A stretch of 35,756 bases of DNA, from the NCBI GenBank assembly GCA_964371655.1, contig CAYJOD010000070.1:1-35756 (forward strand), in the 5' to 3' direction. The translations under genes and the position numbers were made by a program. Below the pieces are notes generated by a model, which did not search any database, was not told the origin of the DNA, and saw only the letters and a program-made list of their open reading frames with translations. Of the stretch, positions 29,778 to 35,756 are shown piece by piece; within the stretch, counting starts at the first letter, position 1, and each line of letters begins with the position of its first letter. The DNA comes from CAZGSN01 sp964371655. GTDB lineage: Bacteria > Desulfobacterota > Binatia > HRBIN30.

Positions 29778-32318
29778 CTAGTCTACCGAGCGACAGCGCT
29801 GGCTGTCGCCGTTAGGCAACTCGTCGGGTCCATCCGCATCACAGATACCGTTGCAGAAGTTCTCGACTTGTCCGCCGGGCCTGAGGAACGCGGCGATCTG
29901 TCGCTGCGCCGCTGGAATGAGCGCTTGCCGGCCGTGCGGATCGCAGCGATTCGGCTGCGGCTGCAGATTGGCCAGCGGCGGAATGAAGGGCTGATCCACC
30001 GGGTTGTCGAGCTCGAAGGCCCCGGTGTCGTACATCGCCAGCGCCGATGGCAGCGGCCCTGGCAGATCCGGGATTTGCGCTAGGCCGCTCTGCAGCGAGC
30101 CGATCAAGCTCGGCAGGCCGAGGGTGCGCGCCGCGACCTCCGTACCTTGGTTCGAGACCTCTTGGTCGAGGTAGGCCGACGTCATCAGGATGTTCTTGGC
30201 GTTGGTCCCGGGCAACGGATTGCTGGTGATGTGAGTGGCGTAGCCCGCCGATTCTCCGCGTACCCAGAGCTCGTGGATGATGCCGAACAGCAACGCCTGC
30301 TGCATCGGATCGCGGATGCCGCCGAGCTCGAGGATGCCCTGGAATTGAATGAAGGGCGTGGCGCGCTGCAACAGGAGCGAGAAATTGATGGCGGGAACGA
30401 CCACGTCGGCGTTGATGACGTCCGGCGACAAGGCCGCGAACATGAGCCCCATGATGCCGCCGAGGCTGCCGCCCAGATAGAAGCCCTGCTGCTCGGGTCC
30501 GACGAAAGCTCCCGCTCCCGACGGCAACTTGAAGGCGTCGTCTTGATTGAACGTGCCCGCACGCATCATGCGCGCCAGCACCAGGGTGTTGAGCTGTCCT
30601 TGGCGCAGGCGATCGGGCAGCGCCGCAAAGTTCTGCAGCTGCAGGATGACGCGCCCGATGAAGGTGCGCGTCAGATCGTCACCGGCGAACTCCGGCGCCG
30701 AAAGGCCGCGCCAATCGGTGGCGCCGGCGATGAGGTTGAATCCGTCAGTGGTCACGTTGCCGAGCGATCGGACGAAGCCTCGACCGTCGCCGAAGAGACC
30801 GTGCCCGAGAACGACCGGTGCCAGCGGGGTGCCGCCGTCGGCCAGCGCGGCGCACGAAATGGCAATCGTAAAGGGCGGATTGGTGAAACCGTTCTGCAGC
30901 GGATCGCCGTTCGCATCGACGTTGAGAAGCGCCGGTGTCGCCGGGCTAGTGACCGGATCGCCTTTCAAGAACAGCGGCACTTGGTACGTGCCTTCGATGG
31001 TCCGCCATATCGCCGTTCCCGTTTGCAAGCAGTCGTTCGTGCTCACGTTCTCGACGGTGAATGTCTTGGTCGACGACGTCACAGCTTGTTCGAGCCACTC
31101 GAAGGATTGGTCACGCATCGACAACATCTGACCGGTGAGCCCTACGTCGCTGCCGACGACGAAATCGAAAGCCAGGATGAGGTTGCTGCGCGGCACACCG
31201 GCGCTGTCGAGCTTGGCGAAGATGTCGGCGAAGTTAGCGCGGCGGGTCTCGATGGCGGCAATGTCGGTGGGGCGCTCATCGCGCAGGGCGGCGAAGACGG
31301 CTTCGGGCAAGACGGCGCTGCCGTCGGCATGGACAAGATTGCGCACGGCGACGATGTAGCGGTGGCTGGGAGTCAGGCTCTTGCCGGGCCGCAAGAACAG
31401 GACGCGGCGTGCCGGGTCGTCGGCGTGTGCGTCGTTCTCGACGAAGTGCAGGATACGTTCGCCGCTGTCGGCGTCGATCAAGATCGTCGGGCTGTCGGCG
31501 TCGAGGGAGCGCGTGCCGTAGGAGCGCGTCGCCGCCAGCAGTCGCGACGCATTGGACTGCTCCACATCGACGCCACCCACGAAGTGCATGAGGATCTGCA
31601 CGGTCGGGCTGAAGCCGTCGTTCTGGTTGTACGGAGCGACCGGCACCGGCCGCCCGTTCTGCACCGGCATGCCGCTTTGCGGCAGTTGGGTTCGAAACCC
31701 GGTCGGCGTGTCGGCGGCGACCAGGAAGCGCGACGAAGGATAGGGTAGGAAGCACTCGGCGTTGTTGAGGATCTCGCACTCGTCGGGACGGTCGAGGGCG
31801 ATGGTTTCGAAGGACACTTGTGTTTGCAGCAGTTGGCCACCGAGGGCGCGCACTGTGGCCATGAGAGTGTGCTGGCCGGCGGTGATCGCGTTGGCGGTAC
31901 CATGGGCGGTGCCGCCTGCAAGCGTCACCGGCACGGTGCCGCCGTCTACGGTGACGGCCAGCGAATCGCTCGCGGTGGCCGCGGGAACCGTGACGATGAC
32001 GTCGACGTTGCCGGCAAGCGACAGCTGCTGCGGCACGGGTTGGGTGAAGTGGAAGTCCAACGCCGGGATGTCGGTGGCGGTTGCGCTCGGTGTTGCCGTG
32101 CTCGTAGTGCTGGCGGTTGCACTCGGTGTGGCCGTGCTCGTAGGGCTTACCGTCCACGTCGGCGTCGACGTGTCGGTGGCGGTTGACGATACGGTCGGAG
32201 ACACCGTGCTCGTCGCCGTCGCGAGCGGTCCGGATGGGTCGTTGTCGCTGCAAGCGGCGAGGAAGCATGCCAGCAACACGGAGGTGATGAGTCGCGGAAC
32301 CATTCGATCAATTGTCAT
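29778..32318 (-). CDS. Lipoprotein with Thr-rich linker and alpha/beta-hydrolase-like domain
   Basis: 846 residues from ATG 32318, preceded by GGAG. The signal ends in the LAAC lipobox (Cys23). A Thr/Ser/Pro linker (about 33-80) leads to an immunoglobulin-like segment (NVDVIVTVPAATASDSLAVT) and a large region with NDGFSPTVQILMHF. Near residue 590 VVLGHGLFGDGRG resembles an oxyanion-hole HG motif. About 25-30 residues later ATDWRGLSAPEF occurs, and near 618 YLGGSLGGIMGLM holds the GxSxG nucleophile elbow. It ends PDELPNGDSQRCRSVD. A secreted esterase/lipase is the best guess; the acid and His of the triad were not assigned. The reading to 32591 runs through a family B repeat and is rejected. 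Confidence 0.78.
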   Translation of the reverse strand: MTIDRMVPRLITSVLLACFLAACSDNDPSGPLATATSTVSPTVSSTATDTSTPTWTVSPTSTATPSATASTTSTATPSATATDIPALDFHFTQPVPQQLSLAGNVDVIVTVPAATASDSLAVTVDGGTVPVTLAGGTAHGTANAITAGQHTLMATVRALGGQLLQTQVSFETIALDRPDECEILNNAECFLPYPSSRFLVAADTPTGFRTQLPQSGMPVQNGRPVPVAPYNQNDGFSPTVQILMHFVGGVDVEQSNASRLLAATRSYGTRSLDADSPTILIDADSGERILHFVENDAHADDPARRVLFLRPGKSLTPSHRYIVAVRNLVHADGSAVLPEAVFAALRDERPTDIAAIETRRANFADIFAKLDSAGVPRSNLILAFDFVVGSDVGLTGQMLSMRDQSFEWLEQAVTSSTKTFTVENVSTNDCLQTGTAIWRTIEGTYQVPLFLKGDPVTSPATPALLNVDANGDPLQNGFTNPPFTIAISCAALADGGTPLAPVVLGHGLFGDGRGFVRSLGNVTTDGFNLIAGATDWRGLSAPEFAGDDLTRTFIGRVILQLQNFAALPDRLRQGQLNTLVLARMMRAGTFNQDDAFKLPSGAGAFVGPEQQGFYLGGSLGGIMGLMFAALSPDVINADVVVPAINFSLLLQRATPFIQFQGILELGGIRDPMQQALLFGIIHELWVRGESAGYATHITSNPLPGTNAKNILMTSAYLDQEVSNQGTEVAARTLGLPSLIGSLQSGLAQIPDLPGPLPSALAMYDTGAFELDNPVDQPFIPPLANLQPQPNRCDPHGRQALIPAAQRQIAAFLRPGGQVENFCNGICDADGPDELPNGDSQRCRSVD

Positions 32319-32401
32319 GGTGCTATCTCCTGTTCCAATCTGGGCATGGCTACTGGTTACGACTTCGTACCAGGGGCGTCGAGGATTGGTGTGAATTAAG
32401 G

Positions 32402-32526
32402 CAAGCTCCCGTCTCCCGCAATACCTGCGGGAGAGGGTTGGGGTGAGGGATCCGACTTCACGTTTGCCCCATCCGACGCCCTCACCCCAACCCTCTCCCG
32501 CGCCGGAATTGGTTGCAGGGGAGCTG
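32402..32526. repeat. Family B-like hairpin element, variant copy
   Basis: CTCCCGTCTCCCGCAATACC followed by TGCGGGAGAGGGTTGGGGTG and AGGGATCCGAC, then CGCCCTCACCCCAACCCTCT with CCCGC and a closing CAGGGGAGCTGG. The outer words AAGCTCCC and GGGGAGCT also pair. It lies in the 303-bp gap between the lipoprotein and the CHAT-like gene; I see no gene in that gap. Confidence 0.75.
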
Positions 32527-32621
32527 GACTTCCGGCCCAACTGGGGAATCTTCGCGTTGGCAGCGTCTCGAAGGGGGCAGGTTCGCGACAAGATCGACAG
32601 TCCCTCCTCAACGAGGCTACG

Positions 32622-34175
32622 TCAACGGCCGCCATAGGCAGCCGGCGCAGATCCCTGCGTATCCAAGATCCACTGCAATCGCACGTGCAAATCCTCGGGA
32701 GGGTCGTCCAGATGGCTCGCGACCTTTTGGCGGATGGCGTCGTCCAGGGGCAAGCGTGCCGACAGCGCATACGCCGCCCACAGGCGGGTCGACACGTCAC
32801 TGCTGTCGAGGCCGGTTAGCAGGCGCTCGCTGATGCGATTGTCGTTTGGCGATAGGCAACGCACCAGGCGCAGCCCTTCGGCATCGCGGAATAGACGCTC
32901 GGGCAGGTCTTCCGACTTGAACTCGTCGCTAAGCGATTCGTGTTTCGTGATCTCGCACGCGATGTCGACGCTTTCCGAAGATACCGACTCGACGACCAGT
33001 TGCCTGGCGCCGCGCACCGCCAGGTCGTGGAGCTGGTCCTTGCTAATCCACTCGAGATGGTGGGCGAGATCCGCAAGCTCCATCTGCAGGGCAGACACAT
33101 TCAACTCGTCCATCAAGGCCAGCACCTGCACGCGTGCCGCGTCGCGACCACGAATCTGCGCGAAGATCTGCCTCTCCTCGTCGCAGAGATCAGCCGGCGG
33201 ATGGCGCCGCAAGAACACTTCAATGGTCGGAAGGAAGGAGAGGAAATCCTTGCGCCCGAGAAGCTCATCAATGCTCCGCAAACGCTCCGCAACGGTCAGG
33301 GTTTCATCGTAGAGGTTGCAGACTAAAGCATGATCGCTTGCTCCAGGGTTGTCGGGTGCCAAGCCGGCGGTTTGCACCAAGCTCGTGTCCTTGAATGCTG
33401 CCAGCAGCTTTTGATTCGCCGCTCCGTCGCCACGTGCGTTCTGCAGATAGTGCGCGTAGTCGCCCTTCTTTTCGAGATACCGGGTGAGGCGCTCCGCCAC
33501 CCACTCCCCGCGTGGCGCGAGGGAGGAGAATCCGTAGATCCGCGGCACACCCATGAAGATACGGCGCAACGATTCCCTGAAACTTGGCCCCAGAGGTCCG
33601 TAGCGGAGACTCACCATGCGCTCGGCCGAAGCCCTATCGAAGCCGTGATTCAACAGTACCTGCAAGTAGTCGGCAGGGGTGCGGCTGTCGCGATCCTTTG
33701 AGGCCAGGGTGTTGCACGCGAGCAGGAAGACTTCCTGTGCCTGCTGAAAGAGGCCGCGGCAGGATGCCTTACACGAAGCCTCTTCCATTTCTTGGAGATC
33801 GATCGAGGCGCCGTAGCGGCCAAAGAAGCGACCGCCGAACTCGCCCGAAAAGACAATGAGGTCGCATTCGAGATCGGCCCGGCATTGGTTCATGAGCCAA
33901 GCCGGGGGACCGTCCGTGGGAGCTTCGGAGCTCGTGGTGGAGCTTAGCTTCGGGGGAACCCCCGCCCCCCCATCCCATACGTGCGGTGGGCTCAAATCGA
34001 CGACCTCAAAAGTCGTTGCGGGTAGAGATGCGGTGAGAGCCGCGATCTCATCGGGACTATTGAACGTGAAGGTGCAAACGCGAAACCGCGCCTGCGCCGC
34101 AACCGGTGTGAGCAAGAAAACCCACAAGATCGTCGCAACGAGAAAGACTCTTGGTGTACCTATTGGCGAAAGCAA
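32622..34175 (-). CDS. Exported caspase/CHAT-like protein with C-terminal HEAT-like repeats
   Basis: 517 residues, uncharacterised. The signal peptide is FLVATILWVFLLTPVAAQA (11-29); the start is TTG 34175 with a GGGGGG box upstream, and no in-frame ATG precedes the signal. A predicted alpha/beta domain has DLIVFSGEFGGRFFG (105-119), LQEMEEASC (127-135) and EVFLLACNTLASK (148-160). Strand-SG-x-FGG followed by strand-xACNT resembles the His and Cys strands of caspase/CHAT peptidases. I recall related exported proteins with SGHFGG; here the His position is Glu112, while Cys154 is kept. The rest is helical and HEAT-like (TRLWAAYALSARLPLDDAIR). Disulfide-forming cysteines (98, 104, 135, 139) fit an exported protein. 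The protease link is inference. Confidence 0.6.
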   Translation of the reverse strand: MLSPIGTPRVFLVATILWVFLLTPVAAQARFRVCTFTFNSPDEIAALTASLPATTFEVVDLSPPHVWDGGAGVPPKLSSTTSSEAPTDGPPAWLMNQCRADLECDLIVFSGEFGGRFFGRYGASIDLQEMEEASCKASCRGLFQQAQEVFLLACNTLASKDRDSRTPADYLQVLLNHGFDRASAERMVSLRYGPLGPSFRESLRRIFMGVPRIYGFSSLAPRGEWVAERLTRYLEKKGDYAHYLQNARGDGAANQKLLAAFKDTSLVQTAGLAPDNPGASDHALVCNLYDETLTVAERLRSIDELLGRKDFLSFLPTIEVFLRRHPPADLCDEERQIFAQIRGRDAARVQVLALMDELNVSALQMELADLAHHLEWISKDQLHDLAVRGARQLVVESVSSESVDIACEITKHESLSDEFKSEDLPERLFRDAEGLRLVRCLSPNDNRISERLLTGLDSSDVSTRLWAAYALSARLPLDDAIRQKVASHLDDPPEDLHVRLQWILDTQGSAPAAYGGR

Positions 34176-34369
34176 ATGGTCCCCCCTTTCATCTGACGCG
34201 GCGGCACGATCGAGTCAAGCAAGTCACCAAAGACGAAGCGGCGTTCGTATGGCCCACGGGGTTGCACCGCGAGAGGCGAAATCACTTGCGCAAAGAGGGA
34301 CGGACAGGAGGACCATGGTGCTCTTCTGGCAGCGTATCGAGGGACATCGCGGTACGGGGCATGGCTCGC

Positions 34370-34413
34370 CGCCCCCCGATACGGCCGCTGAAAAAACGCG
34401 GCCTACTCGGGGC
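34370..34413. repeat. Compact hairpin with A-rich loop
   Basis: CGCCCCCCGATACGGCCGC pairs with GCGGCCTACTCGGGGCG around TGAAAAAAC. It lies in the 480-bp gap upstream of the CHAT-like gene. Without a T-run it is not a standard terminator on either strand. Confidence 0.5.
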
Positions 34414-34478
34414 GAACGGAGAATGGGCAGACAGAGGTCACCGTAATTGCGAACGATAGTATTAAGCCGGAAAAACTC

Positions 34479-34645
34479 AGTTGGGACCACGGATTTCACG
34501 GATCAACACGGATGAGGAAGAACAACGACGCCAACTTACAGCCGGACCGCAACGGGGACGTCTGGCGGACAAATTCTTCCGATCCGAACGAAGGTCTTTC
34601 CTCTTCCTATCCGTGCCCATCCGTGGAATCCGTGGTTCCAATTGA
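34479..34645. repeat. Large hairpin repeat (ATCCGTGG words)
   Basis: Left arm 34479-34526 (CAGTTGGGACCACGGATTTC, then ACGGATCAACACGGATGAGG) is complementary to right arm 34594-34645 (CTATCCGTGCCCATCCGTGG then AATCCGTGGTTCCAATTG). The right arm consists of nine-base words ending CCGTGG. The loop (about 34530-34593) has no gene. It ends 10 bases from the trmO stop codon. Confidence 0.8.
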
Positions 34646-34655
34646 TGTGTTTGGG

Positions 34656-35165
34656 CTAAGTTTCGGAGCGTGGCGGTCGATAGGGTTTCTTCAGGCGCGG
34701 TTCGATGCCGGCCTGAAGATACTCCTCAAGCCAGCCGTGACCGGCGTCGGGCCAGGCGTCGGCCATCGGCAGATACGGCTTGATGTCGAGGATCGGTGTG
34801 TCGTCGAGGAGGTCGATGCCCTGCACGTGGACTCGGCCAGCGGCGACGTCAACGGCTCTGACGGTGACATTGGTGAGACCGATCGGCGCCGGTCGGTCGG
34901 GGGCACGAGTCGCGAATACGCCGCGCCTGGGCCCGCCGCGCGGCGGCCTGACCTTCGCTGCCCAGCCATCGCTGCGACTGAAGAGAAAGACGATCCAAAT
35001 GCGTTGGAAGGTATCAAGATCAGCCAGCGCCTCTCGATACTCGGGAGCAATCTCGAGTATGCCTTCGCTGTCCGGCGCCGCGCTCGGCTGATGCGGCGCA
35101 TCCTGCCGCCGCCCCCACGGAGTGCGCGCCCGGCCGATGATCGGAATCGCTGCGGTCTCGGTCAT
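34656..35165 (-). CDS. trmO: tRNA (t6A37) N6-methyltransferase TrmO (TsaA/YaeB family)
   Basis: SAM-dependent enzyme that methylates threonylcarbamoyl-adenosine 37 of certain tRNAs to m6t6A. 169 residues in one TsaA-type beta-barrel domain. Visible family stretches are IGRARTPWGRRQDAPHQ, GILEIAPEYREALADLDTF, the RPPRGGPRRGVFATRAPDRP substrate loop, NPIGLT-like APIGLTNVTV and the closing LLDDTPILDIKPYLP. It is shorter than E. coli TrmO, as it lacks the extra C-terminal domain, which is common. It sits just upstream of a hairpin repeat on its 3' side and 21 bp downstream of the FKBP gene on the same strand, so the two are probably co-transcribed. Confidence 0.9.
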   Translation of the reverse strand: MTETAAIPIIGRARTPWGRRQDAPHQPSAAPDSEGILEIAPEYREALADLDTFQRIWIVFLFSRSDGWAAKVRPPRGGPRRGVFATRAPDRPAPIGLTNVTVRAVDVAAGRVHVQGIDLLDDTPILDIKPYLPMADAWPDAGHGWLEEYLQAGIEPRLKKPYRPPRSET

Positions 35166-35186
35166 TGCGGACGCAGGACACTCGAC

Positions 35187-35543
35187 TCAATGCAACTCGA
35201 GTAGCTCCACTTCGAAAAGCAGCGTGGCGTTCGGCGGAATCGCGCCGCCGGCACCGCGGCTGCCGTACCCCAGATCGGGCGGTATGATCAGGGTGCGCTT
35301 GCCACCGATCTTGATACCGGCGACGCCCTCGTCCCAGCCGCGGATCACCTCGCCGGCGCCGAGCTTGAAAGAGAACGCTTTGCGGCGATCGAGGGAGCTA
35401 TCGAACTTCGCGCCCTTAGCGCTGCCGTTCCACAGCCAGCCCGTGTAGTGCATCACGCAGGTTTGGCCGACCTTGGCTTCCGCGCCAGTGCCGAGCGTTG
35501 TGTCGTCGTACTGCAACCCCGTTGCGGTCTTCGTCATCGTCAT
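35187..35543 (-). CDS. FKBP-type peptidyl-prolyl cis-trans isomerase
   Basis: Protein-folding isomerase of the single-domain FKBP type, 118 residues from ATG 35543 (35555 and 35537 are alternatives; none has a strong ribosome binding site). Core motifs: MHYTGWLWNGSAKGAKFDSS, GAGEVIRGWDEGVAGIKIGG (the active-site strand and helix), KRTLIIPPDLGYGSRGAGG and AIPPNATLLFEVELLEL. No signal peptide, so cytoplasmic. The aromatic pocket residues (Tyr, Phe-Asp, Ile-Trp, Tyr, Phe) are all present. The 200 bases after 35556 to the window end show no gene I can support. Confidence 0.92.
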   Translation of the reverse strand: MTMTKTATGLQYDDTTLGTGAEAKVGQTCVMHYTGWLWNGSAKGAKFDSSLDRRKAFSFKLGAGEVIRGWDEGVAGIKIGGKRTLIIPPDLGYGSRGAGGAIPPNATLLFEVELLELH

Positions 35544-35756
35544 GCGCCGCACCATAGCCGAGATCGGCAGCAGAGATGAAGAGCTGCAGACAAGTTGGAT
35601 TGGGTACTACACGCTACGGCGGCAGAGCTCGATCGCGGGCATTGCGAGTCCGGCCGCCGCACGCGTTGGCTTCGATACGAGGGGTTAGTTGAAACTGAGA
35701 GTCCAGACCTCCTGACATAGGGGTCCTAACTCCGTGAAATTCCGGCGCAGGGCCGC

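Noticed and set aside
30147..31748. 533-codon plus-strand ORF over the lipoprotein gene
   Set aside because: Antisense shadow, rich in Asp/Gly/Arg/Val; the minus strand has a signal, lipobox and GxSxG motif.
32319..32591. N-terminal extension of the lipoprotein reading
   Set aside because: It translates the family B repeat, whereas ATG 32318 has GGAG upstream and is followed at once by a signal and lipobox.
1..35756. tRNA, rRNA, transposase, integrase, phage or reverse transcriptase genes
   Set aside because: I looked for them because of the IVP-like gene and hairpins and found none. In particular there is no reverse transcriptase, so a diversity-generating retroelement is not supported here.

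Overview
The window is a high-GC (roughly 64% by eye) bacterial chromosome segment with tightly packed genes, frequent GTG/TTG starts and no tRNA, rRNA, transposase, integrase or CRISPR array. The gene content (HME-type RND pump, MltA, TatA, lipoproteins with lipoboxes) indicates a Gram-negative. The secreted proteins with threonine-proline tracts and a 'GDCNGD' dockerin-like calcium loop, together with a complete glcDEF set, resemble uncultured soil/groundwater lineages around the former Deltaproteobacteria (for example Binatota or Desulfobacterota). That placement is an inference from protein style, not from a marker gene.

Layout. 1-4333: lipoprotein adaptor plus inner-membrane RND heavy-metal pump. 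4690-6291: GT39 membrane glycosyltransferase. 6703-6897: TatA. 7069-8809: divergent pair of a zinc-ribbon/DUF3426 membrane protein and a GT2 glycosyltransferase. 9043-10203: MutY. 10365-12680: a lower-GC stretch with an unknown membrane-anchored protein, small ORFs and an AAA/DUF4143 ATPase with a dyad on its start codon. 12773-14378: PaaI thioesterase and an aspartoacylase-like deacylase. 14637-19855 (minus strand): aminotransferase -> mltA -> M23 peptidase -> unknown protein. 20168-24803 (plus strand): glcD, glcE, a four-helix-bundle protein and glcF. 24968-26059: zinc alcohol dehydrogenase. 26374-34175 (minus strand): exported proteins, namely a caspase/CHAT-like protein with HEAT-like repeats, an alpha/beta-hydrolase lipoprotein, a YadA-head-like protein and a Thr/Pro-dockerin protein. 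34656-35555: TrmO and an FKBP-type isomerase.

The best functional unit is glycolate metabolism. GlcDEF oxidises glycolate to glyoxylate, and the divergently transcribed class V aminotransferase can convert glyoxylate to glycine.

The most unusual property is the density of large hairpin-forming repeats in the gaps. At least a dozen inverted repeats from several unrelated sequence families share one design: each arm is made of short imperfect tandem words of about 6-9 bp. One of them carries a gene. The four-helix-bundle (23S intervening-sequence-protein-like) ORF between glcE and glcF is bracketed by complementary arms of CAGTGTT-type words, and its right arm encodes the protein's last residues and runs into the glcF start. 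Another family (arms rich in CCCTCACCC and CTCTCCCGC) occurs four times and in one case lies in frame inside a dockerin domain. One hairpin is nested inside another. My main hypothesis is that these are one structural class of mobile or amplified hairpins, possibly linked to the four-helix-bundle protein.
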